42,966 nt of DNA from Patescibacteria group bacterium (GTDB lineage Bacteria > Patescibacteriota > Minisyncoccia > Phycocordibacterales > Phycocordibacteraceae): the NCBI GenBank assembly GCA_004296925.1, contig SCVI01000050.1, forward strand, positions 1 to 42,966, read 5' to 3'. Below, one piece after another: positions 21,457-29,890 of this stretch. The translations under genes and the position numbers were made by a program. Each line of letters starts with the position of its first letter. Positions within the stretch are counted from its first letter, which is position 1. The notes below the pieces were generated by a model, which was not told the DNA's origin, did not search any database, and saw only the letters and a program-made list of their open reading frames with translations.

Positions 21457-22923
21457 ATGAGTAAGTTTATTATTCCAGAAGACGTATTGAAGGTATCTGA
21501 AGGCTTGGAAAGCGCTGGCTTTGAAGCATACCTCGTGGGTGGATGCGTACGTGACCTCATCATCGGAAGAACGCCAAAAGACTGGGACATTACCACAAAC
21601 GCAACACCAGAAAAGATACAAGAAATTTTCCCCGAAACCTTCTATGAAAACATATACGGAACCGTTGGCGTGGTGGGGGAGTCAGAAGACCCAACTCTCA
21701 AAATTATTGAAGTTACGCCGTACAGAAAGGAGGGAACGTATTCAGATGCCAGACGCCCAGACACTGTTGAGTTTGGCGTATCGCTCGAGGAAGATTTGAA
21801 ACGCCGTGACTTTACCGTAAATGCAATGGCGTATAGACCAAAAACAGGGGAGCTGGTAGACCAGCACGGAGGACACGAGGATGCTAAAAAACGACTCATT
21901 AGAGCGGTAGGGGAGCCAAAAGTGCGATTCGAAGAGGATGCGCTTCGCATGATGCGGGGAGTCAGACTATCAGCCGAACTTGGTTTCGCGATAGAACAAA
22001 AAACAGCTGAAGCAATTCACGAAACCTCTGAACAGTTGAGCAAAATTTCAAAAGAAAGAATACGAGACGAACTCATCAGAATTATAGAAACAAAGGAGCC
22101 GATGCAAGCTCTGTTTGTGTCGCAAAAATTAGGACTTTTGAAACACATTTCGCCGAGCCTAGAACACGGTATTGGGATTGATCAAAACCAAGCACATTCC
22201 TTTGATGTGTTTGAACACTTACTCCGCGCACTCCAACATTCAGCAGACAAGGAGTGGCCTTTTATAATCCGACTTTCTGCTCTGTTTCATGACGTAGGAA
22301 AGCCTGCAACGAGAAGATGGTCTGAGGAAAAGAAGGACTGGACGTTCCATGGACATGAAGTGGTAGGGGCAAGAATGACCAGAAAAGCCCTCACTGAGCT
22401 TCGTTTTCCGAGCGAAACAATAGAGAAAGCCACCAACTTGGTTCGCTGGCACATGTTCTTTTCAGACCCAGACAAAATAACTCTTTCAGCAGTGCGTCGT
22501 ATGATTGCGAATGTAGGACAAGAAAACATTTGGGATCTATTAAACTTACGCATATGCGATCGCATTGGAACTGGACGCCCTAAGGAGCAGCCGTTTCGTT
22601 TTAGAAAATATAAATCAATGGTTGAAGAGGCACTTCGCGACCCTGTTTCAGTTGCCATGCTCGCAATTAATGGCGCCGACATCATGAGCCACTTGGATGA
22701 AAAACCCGGACCTCGTATTGGTTGGATGCTTCACGCGCTTCTTGAGGAAGTACTTGAGGATCCAGAAAAAAATACCAAAGAATACCTACTAGAAAAAACA
22801 CGAGTCCTTACTAATCTTGAAGACAAAGTACTTCGTGCCATGGGCGAAGAGGGGAAAGAAGCGAAGGCAGAGGCGGAGGGTGAGGAACTCGCCACCATAC
22901 GCGCCAAGTACCACGTCGACTAA
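21457..22923 (+). CDS. cca: CCA tRNA nucleotidyltransferase with HD domain
   Basis: A 488-aa enzyme that adds CCA to tRNA 3' ends. The class II nucleotidyltransferase head has YLVGGCVRDLIIGRTPKDWDITTNATPEKI (Gly-Gly and DxD-type Asp at about residues 24-45). It is followed by RRDFTVNAMAY, the EDALRMMRGVR motif and a helical tRNA-binding part. An HD phosphohydrolase domain follows (about 245-330), with ALFHDVGKP and HGHEVVGA. A TACAAT box (21444-21449) ends 7 nt before the ATG at 21457; an in-frame ATG at 21448 overlaps that box and is less likely. Its product is essential here because none of the four tRNAs encodes CCA, and it lies directly downstream of tRNA-Arg. Confidence 0.95.
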   Translation: MSKFIIPEDVLKVSEGLESAGFEAYLVGGCVRDLIIGRTPKDWDITTNATPEKIQEIFPETFYENIYGTVGVVGESEDPTLKIIEVTPYRKEGTYSDARRPDTVEFGVSLEEDLKRRDFTVNAMAYRPKTGELVDQHGGHEDAKKRLIRAVGEPKVRFEEDALRMMRGVRLSAELGFAIEQKTAEAIHETSEQLSKISKERIRDELIRIIETKEPMQALFVSQKLGLLKHISPSLEHGIGIDQNQAHSFDVFEHLLRALQHSADKEWPFIIRLSALFHDVGKPATRRWSEEKKDWTFHGHEVVGARMTRKALTELRFPSETIEKATNLVRWHMFFSDPDKITLSAVRRMIANVGQENIWDLLNLRICDRIGTGRPKEQPFRFRKYKSMVEEALRDPVSVAMLAINGADIMSHLDEKPGPRIGWMLHALLEEVLEDPEKNTKEYLLEKTRVLTNLEDKVLRAMGEEGKEAKAEAEGEELATIRAKYHVD

Positions 22924-23199
22924 GTATTTAAAGTAGGAACCCTCACTACTCCCTATAACCTAAGAATTGTTCTTGTCCTATAGAAAAAGCCCGCTGTACG
23001 GAAACCCCGTATAGCGAGCCTTTAAAGGACAGAATATTTTATAGCGCCTCTTTATCTATATGTTAGCGTAAGCGCGTATAATCAAGTGCTTATTCTGTCT
23101 TCGAAAGAACTGTCCTATATAAGTATTACCTGTCCTTTAAAAATTTGAAAGCATCCACCTGTGCATATTGTTCACCTGAAACCTGAAATCAATATAAAA
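22924..23199. other. Gene-free structured interval with repeated GTCCTWTA motifs
   Basis: No gene is seen. TGTCCTATA (22974-22982), TTTAAAGGACAG (23021-23032), CTGTCCTATATAA (23110-23122) and CTGTCCTTTAAAA (23130-23142) form two direct and two inverted copies. GTCCT and AGGAC enclose a hairpin CGCTGTACGG / CCGTATAGCG (22992-23016). The AAAGGACAG segment can pair with either flank, so alternative folds exist. It could be the cca terminator plus a small RNA; an isolated TATAAT lies at 23077-23082. Confidence 0.4.
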
Positions 23200-23236
23200 G
23201 ACCCCATGTTGGACCTCGTAGGTCCAACATGGGGTC
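23200..23236 (-). terminator. Strong intrinsic terminator after xthA
   Basis: A perfect 17-bp stem (GACCCCATGTTGGACCT, 23200-23216, against 23220-23236) with a 3-nt loop. On the minus strand it is followed by TTTTATATT, 5 bp past the xthA stop. Confidence 0.9.
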
Positions 23237-23241
23237 GATGG

Positions 23242-24039
23242 TCAGTTGGTAGTGATTTCAAGAACGATTGGGCAGTGGTCGGACCCTAGTTGATTGGGGA
23301 GAATTGTCGCTTCTTTCACTTTTTCTTTTAGCACATTAGACACAAAAAAATAGTCGATGCGCCAACCAACATTCCGCTCTCTAGACTTTGCAAAGTTACT
23401 CCACCACGAGTAGTGCCCGTTTCCCTTTGTGAACATGCGGAACGTATCAACAAATCCTGCTCCAACAATTTTATCAACTCCTTCACGCTCTTCCTTTGTA
23501 AAGCCATGTTCTCCTTCATTTGCTTTCGGATTAGCTAGGTCATCTTCCGTGTGAGCCACATTCAAATCTCCGCAGAAAATAACGGGTTTCTTTCTCTCTA
23601 ATTGCTGTAGGTATTCAAGAAACGCCTTGTCCCACGCAGTATGTCGCAACGATAAACGCCCTAGATCGCCCTTAGAATTAGGGGTATAAACGGTGACAAC
23701 AATAAAAGTATCAAATTCGAGCGCTAGAACCCTGCCTTCCGCATTTGTGTCGCCATAAGAATCCTTGAGAGTATACTTTGAAGCAATACTCTCCGGAATA
23801 TCAAGCGTGATACTGATTGGTTTAATTTTAGTGAAAACTGCCGTTCCTGCGTATCCTTTTTTTGCAGCAGAGTTCCAATATTCTTCATACTCCGGCAAAT
23901 CTACTTCCGACTGATGTTGTTCAGCTTTTGTTTCCTGCATGCAAAAAATGTCGGGCTTTTGCTCCTCTAGGAAGGGGACGAGGAGTCCTTTGCGGTGCAC
24001 TGCCCGAATACCATTAACGTTCCACGATATAAGTTTCAT
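23242..24039 (-). CDS. xthA: Exodeoxyribonuclease III / AP endonuclease
   Basis: A 265-aa DNA repair enzyme of the EEP (exonuclease-endonuclease-phosphatase) fold. It begins MKLISWNVNGIRAVHRKGLLVPFLEEQKPDIFCMQETKAEQ, with the metal-binding Asn/Glu of the family. Later motifs are VITVYTPNSKGDLGRLSLR, VIFCGDLNVAHTEDDLANPKANEGEHGFTKEER (catalytic Asp-x-Asn) and YSWWSNFAKSRERNVGWRIDYFFVS..LGSDHCPIVLEI (catalytic Asp-His at the end). It cleaves 5' to abasic sites in base-excision repair and has 3'-phosphatase/exonuclease activity. Length is typical. It is followed by a strong terminator and shares direction with the Xer recombinase gene upstream. Confidence 0.96.
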   Translation of the reverse strand: MKLISWNVNGIRAVHRKGLLVPFLEEQKPDIFCMQETKAEQHQSEVDLPEYEEYWNSAAKKGYAGTAVFTKIKPISITLDIPESIASKYTLKDSYGDTNAEGRVLALEFDTFIVVTVYTPNSKGDLGRLSLRHTAWDKAFLEYLQQLERKKPVIFCGDLNVAHTEDDLANPKANEGEHGFTKEEREGVDKIVGAGFVDTFRMFTKGNGHYSWWSNFAKSRERNVGWRIDYFFVSNVLKEKVKEATILPNQLGSDHCPIVLEITTN

Positions 24040-24072
24040 AGTGACTATTTCTAGTATTCTATCGCGATATAC

Positions 24073-24969
24073 CTACTTCGCTCTTCGCTTCCCATGAAAC
24101 GCGCGGTGTATGTCTAACAAATGCTTATCCGTTACGTGCGTATAAATTTGTGTAGTGGCAATATTTGCGTGCCCTAAAAGCGCTTGCACAGAGCGGAGAT
24201 CGGCGCCGTTTTCCAAAAGATCGGTTGCAAATGAATGTCGTATAACGTGTGGCGTTACTTTTTTTGTTATTCCTGCCTCAATCGCACGTTTTTTTATCAT
24301 TCGTTGAATATCGCGAGGGGTGATGCGATGTAATTTTTTAGGTCTTCCTTCTATAAATAGGGCTTCTTCTAAGTCTTTTCTGGCTTTTAAATATGCAGAG
24401 ACAGCAATTTTTGCGGTGGGAGAAAGAAACACCACACGAACCTTGTCGCCTTTTCCTCGCACCGAAAGCTCATCACGAGAAAGGTCAATATCGGAATCAA
24501 GTGCGCAGAGTTCTGAGACGCGAAGTCCCGTAGAAAACAAAAGTTCGAGTATTGCTTTATCTCTGAGGTCTTTCGAATCCGTCCCTTTTGGAGCTTTCAT
24601 TAAACGATCAAGCTCAGCCGAAGTAATGAGGTCGAGAGATCGCTCTGGAACTTTAGCAAGCTCGATCCGCTCTGGAGGAAGTGATAGCGTGCCACGTCGA
24701 GTGAGATATTTCAAAAAAGCACGGAGTGCAATTAAATAGTAATTTTGCGTCTTTCGTTTCATCGTTCCTAGGTTGGTACCAGGTTGACGATTAAGCCAAA
24801 GACGAAATTCGCGTATTTTTTCTTCTGTGATGTCTTTTTCTGACTCAGCTTTTGCAAACTCAATAAATCGAGTGAGGTAGTGATCGTAGTTTTCTACCGT
24901 TTTCACACTTCTACCTTTCGTAATCTCAATATATTCAAGAAATTCTTGCTTTAGGGCACGGAGGTTCAT
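24073..24969 (-). CDS. xerD: Tyrosine recombinase, XerC/XerD family
   Basis: A 298-aa site-specific recombinase. The N-terminal SAM-like core-binding domain covers about residues 1-85 (LKQEFLEYIEITKGRSVKTVENYDHYLTRFIEFAK). The catalytic domain has Arg in FSTGLRVSELCALD, Lys in the SVRGKGDKVR hairpin, HVIRHSFATDLLENGADLRSVQALLGH (His-x-x-Arg and His) and nucleophile Tyr in TTQIYTHV. Length and lack of extra domains fit a chromosomal dimer-resolution Xer rather than a mobile-element integrase, though XerC and XerD cannot be separated by eye. A TATACT box (24977-24982 on minus) ends 7 nt before the ATG, so the longer ORF start at 24999 is not used. Confidence 0.93.
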   Translation of the reverse strand: MNLRALKQEFLEYIEITKGRSVKTVENYDHYLTRFIEFAKAESEKDITEEKIREFRLWLNRQPGTNLGTMKRKTQNYYLIALRAFLKYLTRRGTLSLPPERIELAKVPERSLDLITSAELDRLMKAPKGTDSKDLRDKAILELLFSTGLRVSELCALDSDIDLSRDELSVRGKGDKVRVVFLSPTAKIAVSAYLKARKDLEEALFIEGRPKKLHRITPRDIQRMIKKRAIEAGITKKVTPHVIRHSFATDLLENGADLRSVQALLGHANIATTQIYTHVTDKHLLDIHRAFHGKRRAK

Positions 24970-25040
24970 GATTTTTAGTATAGCGTAAAGTGCGCACAAT
25001 ATCGTTGCGAAAATGACTATAGTGTGGTATGGTGGCTCAC

Positions 25041-25307
25041 ATGCTCACTAAAACTCAGAAAACTCGAACGATGAAGGCGGTACAGAAGCACCAGACTGAT
25101 ACTGGGTCTGCAGCGGTACAAGTAGCACTCCTCACTAAACAAATCACCGAGCTTACGGTACATCTTAAAAAACACGCTAAAGATAAGCACTCACGCCGAG
25201 GCCTCCTTCAAATGGTCGCCGATCGCAGAAGCCATCTTAAGTACCTCGAAAAAACTGACAAGAAAGAGTACGGTAAAGTCATCAAAAGTTTGGGCTTGAA
25301 GAAATAA
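25041..25307 (+). CDS. rpsO: 30S ribosomal protein S15
   Basis: An 88-aa ribosomal protein: MLTKTQKTRTMKAVQKHQTDTGSAAVQVALLTKQITELTVHLKKHAKDKHSRRGLLQMVADRRSHLKYLEKTDKKEYGKVIKSLGLKK. The S15 signature LTxxIxxLTxHLKxHxKDxHSRRGLLxxVxxRRxLLxYL is complete. It binds the central domain of 16S rRNA and bridges to the 50S subunit. An ATG four codons upstream (25029) is in frame, but the family starts at 25041. A TATAGT box lies at 25018-25023. In many bacteria rpsO precedes pnp; here the two are separated by a 43-aa gene and the NYN gene, so the link is loosely kept. Confidence 0.97.
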   Translation: MLTKTQKTRTMKAVQKHQTDTGSAAVQVALLTKQITELTVHLKKHAKDKHSRRGLLQMVADRRSHLKYLEKTDKKEYGKVIKSLGLKK

Positions 25308-25399
25308 GCAAACACCCTTTTTGGTGTGATCTTTTGAAAATTAATAATAGTAGTGTTTTCCACTAACTGTTTTCGGTGCTTTGCGCCTATACTAAAGTT

Positions 25400-25531
25400 A
25401 TGGAAACACAACCAAGATTTCGATCTGTAAGAGAGGAGTTAAAGTCTGATGCGCTCGATGCACTTATGCGTCTGATCGTAAATAGAGACCCTAATTCTCG
25501 AGACGGCAAGCGTCGAAAACGAAGCCAATAA
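25400..25531 (+). CDS. Small basic protein, unknown function
   Basis: A 43-aa ORF, METQPRFRSVREELKSDALDAL at the start, ending in a strongly basic tail (NSRDGKRRKRSQ). The TATACT box (25388-25393) ends 6 nt before the ATG, placing the transcription start on the A of the ATG: a clear leaderless arrangement and the best evidence that the gene is real. The helical N-terminal half with a basic tail could bind nucleic acid or the ribosome. It is too short for the usual gene-calling cut-off. No family is recognised. Confidence 0.55.
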   Translation: METQPRFRSVREELKSDALDALMRLIVNRDPNSRDGKRRKRSQ

Positions 25532-25651
25532 GTATCCTCGCTTTTTTCTAGAAATTTTTATTCTTTTTGCTTGTATAAGGGGAAAACAACGTTAAGCTGT
25601 ACTTACGTTCTTTTTTTGAAAAGTTCTTTATTATTTTTATAACAATATTTT

Positions 25652-26281
25652 ATGGCAGCAATTAAACACAAAGCCCAGCGCGTCGCGCTTTTCATAGACA
25701 CACAAAATTTATATCATAGTGCAAAAAACCTTTATCATGCGCGCGTTAACTTCGCGAACGTTCTCAAAGATGCCGTTGCAGGACGTATTCTTATCCGCGC
25801 AGTCGCATATGTCGTAACCACAGAATCAGGCGAGGAGAAAGCGTTTTTTGACGCGCTCACAAAAATAGGAATCGAAACAAAAACGAAAGAGCTCCAAATC
25901 TTTTACGGTGGTGCTAAAAAGGCTGATTGGGATGTGGGTATGGCTGTAGACGCAGTCAAAATGGCACCAAAATTAGATGCGGTAATACTCGCAACAGGGG
26001 ATGGAGACTTTGTACCGTTAGTTGAGTATCTCAAAAACAGTCATGGTACTCAAGTTGAGGTTATGGCATTTGGTAAATCTTCGTCCTCACGACTCCGTGA
26101 AGCGGCCGATGATTTCATAGACATGTCTCTCGAACCAAAAAAATTCCTTATGACGGGTGCGAAATACAATCTTCTCGATATAGCAGCTGGGGCTATTGGT
26201 GCGGGCTCACATGCAGACAAAGATTTCCCTGATGATGAATCAGAGCCGCAAGTAGTGGGCTCAGATACTGACGAGAGATAA
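25652..26281 (+). CDS. NYN (LabA/DUF88) domain protein, putative RNase
   Basis: A 209-aa protein with a PIN-like NYN domain over about residues 8-165. Motif one is VALFIDTQNLYHSAKNLYHARVNFANVL (catalytic Asp, Asn), then FYGGAKKADWDVGMAVDAVKMAPKLDAVILATGDGDFVPLVEYLK with two further Asp-rich motifs, and VEVMAFGKSSSSRLREAADDFIDM. These acidic residues coordinate metal in NYN nucleases. The C-terminal ~40 residues are acidic and disordered (DFPDDESEPQVVGSDTDER). It lies immediately upstream of pnp in the same direction, and rny is elsewhere in the window, so a role in RNA processing or decay is likely (inference). Confidence 0.9.
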   Translation: MAAIKHKAQRVALFIDTQNLYHSAKNLYHARVNFANVLKDAVAGRILIRAVAYVVTTESGEEKAFFDALTKIGIETKTKELQIFYGGAKKADWDVGMAVDAVKMAPKLDAVILATGDGDFVPLVEYLKNSHGTQVEVMAFGKSSSSRLREAADDFIDMSLEPKKFLMTGAKYNLLDIAAGAIGAGSHADKDFPDDESEPQVVGSDTDER

Positions 26282-26300
26282 TTAACGTGCTCTCGTAGAC

Positions 26301-26330
26301 TGTGACGAGTGAGGGTGATTTTGTTATAGT
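26301..26330 (+). promoter_or_regulatory. Probable pnp promoter
   Basis: TGTGAC (26301-26306), 18 bp, TATAGT (26325-26330). The predicted start is near 26337, giving an ~85-nt leader that consists almost wholly of the hairpin below. Confidence 0.55.
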
Positions 26331-26350
26331 TCAGGTATTACTTTAACTTA

Positions 26351-26412
26351 GCGAAACGCTTAGATAGGTAGGCTTCAAGAAATACTTGAGACCTAAAATC
26401 TAAGCGGTTCGC
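26351..26412 (+). promoter_or_regulatory. Long stem-loop in the pnp leader
   Basis: GCGAAACGCTTAGAT (26351-26365) pairs with ATCTAAGCGGTTCGC (26398-26412) with one mismatch. An inner stem AGGCTTCAAG / CTTGAGACCT follows across a small bulge. In E. coli a comparable pnp leader duplex is cut by RNase III and then removed by PNPase, giving autocontrol. The same logic is inferred here from position and shape only. Confidence 0.8.
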
Positions 26413-26422
26413 ATACTAGTGT

Positions 26423-28633
26423 ATGCAAAAAAAAGAATTCTCGACCGAGATTGGTGGTAAAACTCTCACCGCGACATTCACCGACCTTGCGGAACAAGCG
26501 CACGGGAGTGTACTTGTTCGTTACGGCAACACCATTGTTATGGCGACTGCTGTTATGGGGAAAAAGGAACGAACCGATATCGATTATTTTCCACTGACCG
26601 TAGAGTACGAGGAAAAATTTTATGCGTCAGGCCAAATCCTCGGCTCTCGTTTTATGCGAAGAGAAGGACGACCTTCAGAAGAAGCGGTGCTTTCAGGACG
26701 CGTCATCGATAGGACTATCCGACCACTATTTGATCATAATCTCCGACAAGATGTACAAGTTGTCACATCGGTACTTTCGATAGACGAAGACGATCCAGAT
26801 GTAGTGGCTGTAAACGCAGCATCTATTGCGACAGCGGTATCTTCTATTCCCTGGGGAGGCCCAGTATCTGCAGTACGAATCGGAATGAAAAGAGGTTCGG
26901 ACGAACTTGAAGTCAATCCTACGTACGCTTCAAGAGACAGCGAAAACACAATTCTTGATGTGTTGGTGTGCGGTAAAGACGGAGTTATCACCATGATTGA
27001 GGTCGGCGCTAAGGAGGTTTCTGAAGATGTATTAATTCAGGCGTTCGAAAAAGGTGTTGCTGAAATTGAAAAAATACAAGAGTTTCAGAAAAAAATAATT
27101 GCTGAAATTGGCAAAATAAAAAAAGAGGTTCCTGAGCGAGTCACTAACCCAGAAATTGTGAAGCTCTTTGATGAACTTGGTAATGCGTTCTCAGAAGGAG
27201 TATTTAGTAACACCCCAGGAAAAGAAGAGATGGGAAGAGTGAAAGATGCATTTATTAAGCGCGTAGCAGAACTGTTTCCAACAGAAACAAAAGCCGCTGA
27301 CGTGTACTTTGATGCGCAAGTAGAAAAACTAATGCGTGAAAGGGCTATTGAAAAAGGGGAGCGAGTGGACGGTAGAAAAATGGATGAACTTCGACCGCTC
27401 TATGCAGAAGCGGGTGGTTTTTCTCCAATACTTCATGGTTCTGGAGTGTTCTATCGCGGAGGAACTCATGTATTTTCTGCTCTCACACTTGGCGGACCAG
27501 ATGACTCTCTCATTGTTGATTCTATAGAGGGCCGAGAGCAGAAAAAAAGATTTATGCACCACTACAACTTCCCACCATTTTCAGTCGGTGAAACAGGACG
27601 CTTTGGTGGCATGAATAGACGCATGATTGGCCACGGAGCATTGGCAGAAAAAGCTCTCTCAGCTGTCATCCCACCAAAAGAAACATTCCCTTACACTATT
27701 CGTCTTGTATCTGAAGCCTTTTCATCAAATGGTTCGACATCAATGGGATCGGTCTGTGCGTCTGTTCTCGCACTGATGGATGGGGGAGTTCCCATAAAAG
27801 CTCCTGTTGCAGGAATTGCGATGGGAATCTTTTACGATAGTCCATCGCGTTACGCTGTGATGACTGATATACAAGGACCAGAAGATCATCACGGAGACAT
27901 GGACTTTAAAGTTGCCGGTACCGCAGAAGGTGTAACCGCAATTCAGCTCGACGTGAAAGTTGAAGGTGTTCCTGTAGCAGTGCTCACCGAAGGATTAGCA
28001 TCTGCAAAACGTGCACGTCTTCAAATTCTCGCCCGAATGAACGAGGCAATTTCTGCGCCACGACCAGATATTTCGCCGCGTGCTCCGAAAATAGTTTCAC
28101 TCACTGTCCCAGTAGATATGATTGGTATGGTAATAGGCCCTCAAGGAAAAAACATTAGAAAGATTGAAGAGGAAACGGGAGTTACCTCCGTGACCATCGA
28201 AGATGACGGGACTGTCTTTGTCACCGGCAAAGGGGACGCCCCAGAAAAAGCCGCGAACATAATTAAAGACATGACGAGAGTATTTCATTCGGGCGACGTA
28301 ATAGAAGGTGAGGTAACGCGACTAATGAACTTTGGTGCATTTGTGCGCATCGGAGGGAAGGCAGAAGGATTGGTGCATATTTCCGAAATTGCACCATTTA
28401 AAATTGCGACGGTAGAAGAGGCCCTTGCAGTTGGTGAAAAAGTAAAAGTTGTAGTGAAAGAAATTGATGACCAAGGACGAGTAAATCTCTCTATTAAAAT
28501 GATTGATCCTGAGTTCGCGGTACGCAAAAATTTAAAACCTGCGGAAAATGATTCTTCGGGAGGAGAGAGAAGGGGTTACAATGATAGACAGAATGGCGGA
28601 GGAAACAGAAATGGAGGAGGGCATCGTTGGTGA
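26423..28633 (+). CDS. pnp: Polyribonucleotide nucleotidyltransferase (PNPase)
   Basis: A 736-aa phosphorolytic 3'-5' exoribonuclease. The first RNase PH-like domain covers about residues 1-215 (EIGGKTLTATFTDLAEQAHGSVLVRYGNTIVMATAVMG; SGQILGSRFMRREGRPSEEAVLSGRVIDRTIRPLF). A helical linker follows, then the second RNase PH domain (about 310-550, with RGGTHVFSALTLGGPDD, EAFSSNGSTSMGSVCASVLALMDGGVP and MTDIQGPEDHHGDMDFKVAGT carrying the active-site Asp residues). Next are a KH domain (IGMVIGPQGKNIRKIEEETG) and an S1 domain (GDVIEGEVTRLMNFGAFVRIGGKAEGLVHISEI), then a short Gly/Asn/Arg-rich tail. The trimer degrades mRNA and tails RNA. The start is a few bases after the leader hairpin. Confidence 0.98.
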   Translation: MQKKEFSTEIGGKTLTATFTDLAEQAHGSVLVRYGNTIVMATAVMGKKERTDIDYFPLTVEYEEKFYASGQILGSRFMRREGRPSEEAVLSGRVIDRTIRPLFDHNLRQDVQVVTSVLSIDEDDPDVVAVNAASIATAVSSIPWGGPVSAVRIGMKRGSDELEVNPTYASRDSENTILDVLVCGKDGVITMIEVGAKEVSEDVLIQAFEKGVAEIEKIQEFQKKIIAEIGKIKKEVPERVTNPEIVKLFDELGNAFSEGVFSNTPGKEEMGRVKDAFIKRVAELFPTETKAADVYFDAQVEKLMRERAIEKGERVDGRKMDELRPLYAEAGGFSPILHGSGVFYRGGTHVFSALTLGGPDDSLIVDSIEGREQKKRFMHHYNFPPFSVGETGRFGGMNRRMIGHGALAEKALSAVIPPKETFPYTIRLVSEAFSSNGSTSMGSVCASVLALMDGGVPIKAPVAGIAMGIFYDSPSRYAVMTDIQGPEDHHGDMDFKVAGTAEGVTAIQLDVKVEGVPVAVLTEGLASAKRARLQILARMNEAISAPRPDISPRAPKIVSLTVPVDMIGMVIGPQGKNIRKIEEETGVTSVTIEDDGTVFVTGKGDAPEKAANIIKDMTRVFHSGDVIEGEVTRLMNFGAFVRIGGKAEGLVHISEIAPFKIATVEEALAVGEKVKVVVKEIDDQGRVNLSIKMIDPEFAVRKNLKPAENDSSGGERRGYNDRQNGGGNRNGGGHRW

Positions 28634-29837
28634 TAGCTTGCTTCAAAAAGAGATCGATGGAATAACGACTCCTTCGAAGGGCGCGACTGTTTCTATATCT
28701 GATGAACTACTAGCCGCAGCATCAAAGGAGATACCTGAGAAACCGGTTACTGTCAAAAAGGATTCTGTTATTAAACAGCCGGTATCTTTTGAAACGCTTG
28801 TTAAAACGCTCGAACATTCTAACGCACCAACACCAACACCAACACCAACACCAACACCAACACCAACACCAACACCAACACCAACACCAACACCAACACC
28901 AACACCAACACCAACACCAACACCAACACCAAAGAGTGTACTGCCGACACCATCGAATCACCCAGCGTCACTACAAGACGCTATTACTCCAAAACAAAAT
29001 GAGGTGAAGGAAACCGTCACACCAGAAGGGTTACCTCGAATTCGAACCTACGCTACTGACATGAGTGAGGAAATTAGAAAACGAGGAAGCACTATAAGTT
29101 CAATTGTTGGAGCTGAACAAAAACGCGCTCAAGAATCGGGAGTTTATGATGACCCTCGTCCAAAACGAAACCGTATCATGATGTTTCTATTAGGAACAGC
29201 ATTCCTTTTCTTACTTGGCGCAGGAGCGCTTGGTCTAGCGCTACTTAAAGGACCTGAAAAAGAAGTAGTACCTCAACGCGTAGCGCTTATTCCAACAAAT
29301 AAATTTGAATTAATTCCTCTCGATACAAGCGCCTCGTTAGCCCAGATACTTGGTTCTGTGCGGAACACAGCAACGCTTAGTTTAGGGGAGGTTGAAGAGA
29401 TCGGTGTAACGCAAAACGGGATTTCCCTTTCTCCAGAAGAAATTCTTACAGCTCTTGGAGCGCCAAATGAACTCGTTCGAAACATTACTCACGTGATGCT
29501 TGGTGTACACGCATTCGACCGAAACCAACCATTTATATTAATTACCGTTATTGCATACGATCGTGCGTTTCAGTCAATGTTGCAATGGGAGCCACGCATG
29601 AATGAAGGTTTAGGAGATTTCTTTAAACCCTCAGGATTGGTGCAAGGTAGTGTAGCGGAGGTTCCGCCAGCGCTCACCTTCACTGACCGAGTACTCCAAA
29701 ACATAGATGTTCGAGAGAGCCAACTTGAATGGCGTATTATGTATACTTTTTTGCGACGCGATTTAATATTGATCACCACAAATGACAGTACGCTTCGAGA
29801 AATTGTCACTAGATTGGGACTTCAAAAAACCCGTTAG
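28581..29837 (+). CDS. Membrane protein with (Pro-Thr)n stalk, unknown function
   Basis: A 418-aa protein overlapping the end of pnp by 53 bp in another frame. An N-terminal polar region (1-80) is followed by 17.5 Pro-Thr dipeptides (28827-28931), a second polar region, one transmembrane helix (about 200-222, MMFLLGTAFLFLLGAGALGLALL) and a C-terminal domain of about 190 residues. By the positive-inside rule the N-terminal part (KRNR before the helix) is cytoplasmic, so the PT stalk may be inside. The start is chosen at the ATG after AAGGGG; Met at 28593 and 28608 are alternatives. The C-terminal domain is well formed (ILGSVRNTATLSLGEVEEIGVTQNGISLSPEEILTALG) but not a family I recognise. Confidence 0.75.
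   Translation: MIDRMAEETEMEEGIVGDSLLQKEIDGITTPSKGATVSISDELLAAASKEIPEKPVTVKKDSVIKQPVSFETLVKTLEHSNAPTPTPTPTPTPTPTPTPTPTPTPTPTPTPTPTPTPKSVLPTPSNHPASLQDAITPKQNEVKETVTPEGLPRIRTYATDMSEEIRKRGSTISSIVGAEQKRAQESGVYDDPRPKRNRIMMFLLGTAFLFLLGAGALGLALLKGPEKEVVPQRVALIPTNKFELIPLDTSASLAQILGSVRNTATLSLGEVEEIGVTQNGISLSPEEILTALGAPNELVRNITHVMLGVHAFDRNQPFILITVIAYDRAFQSMLQWEPRMNEGLGDFFKPSGLVQGSVAEVPPALTFTDRVLQNIDVRESQLEWRIMYTFLRRDLILITTNDSTLREIVTRLGLQKTR
28827..28931 (+). repeat. Hexanucleotide tandem repeat (CCAACA)17.5
   Basis: Perfect CCAACA units encode Pro-Thr. Because each unit is two codons, slippage would change stalk length without shifting frame. No imperfect units are seen, suggesting recent expansion. 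Confidence 0.97.
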
Positions 29838-29890
29838 ATACATATTTCTTCGTAAGTGCGCACACTAATAGTTCATGTTAGGATACTCGC

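Noticed and set aside
24073..24969. Xer-type recombinase as the integrase of a tRNA-targeted mobile island
   Set aside because: It has the size and motifs of a chromosomal XerC/XerD, is 2.7 kb or more from the nearest tRNA, and no cargo genes lie between tRNA-end copies.
25308..25330. Terminator after rpsO
   Set aside because: Only a 5-bp ACACC/GGTGT stem with a weak T run; too poor to list as a feature.
28722..29007. Cys-Trp and His-Gln repeat ORFs across the hexamer tract, and a CRISPR-like reading of it
   Set aside because: These are frame shadows of the CCAACA tract; there are no spacers.
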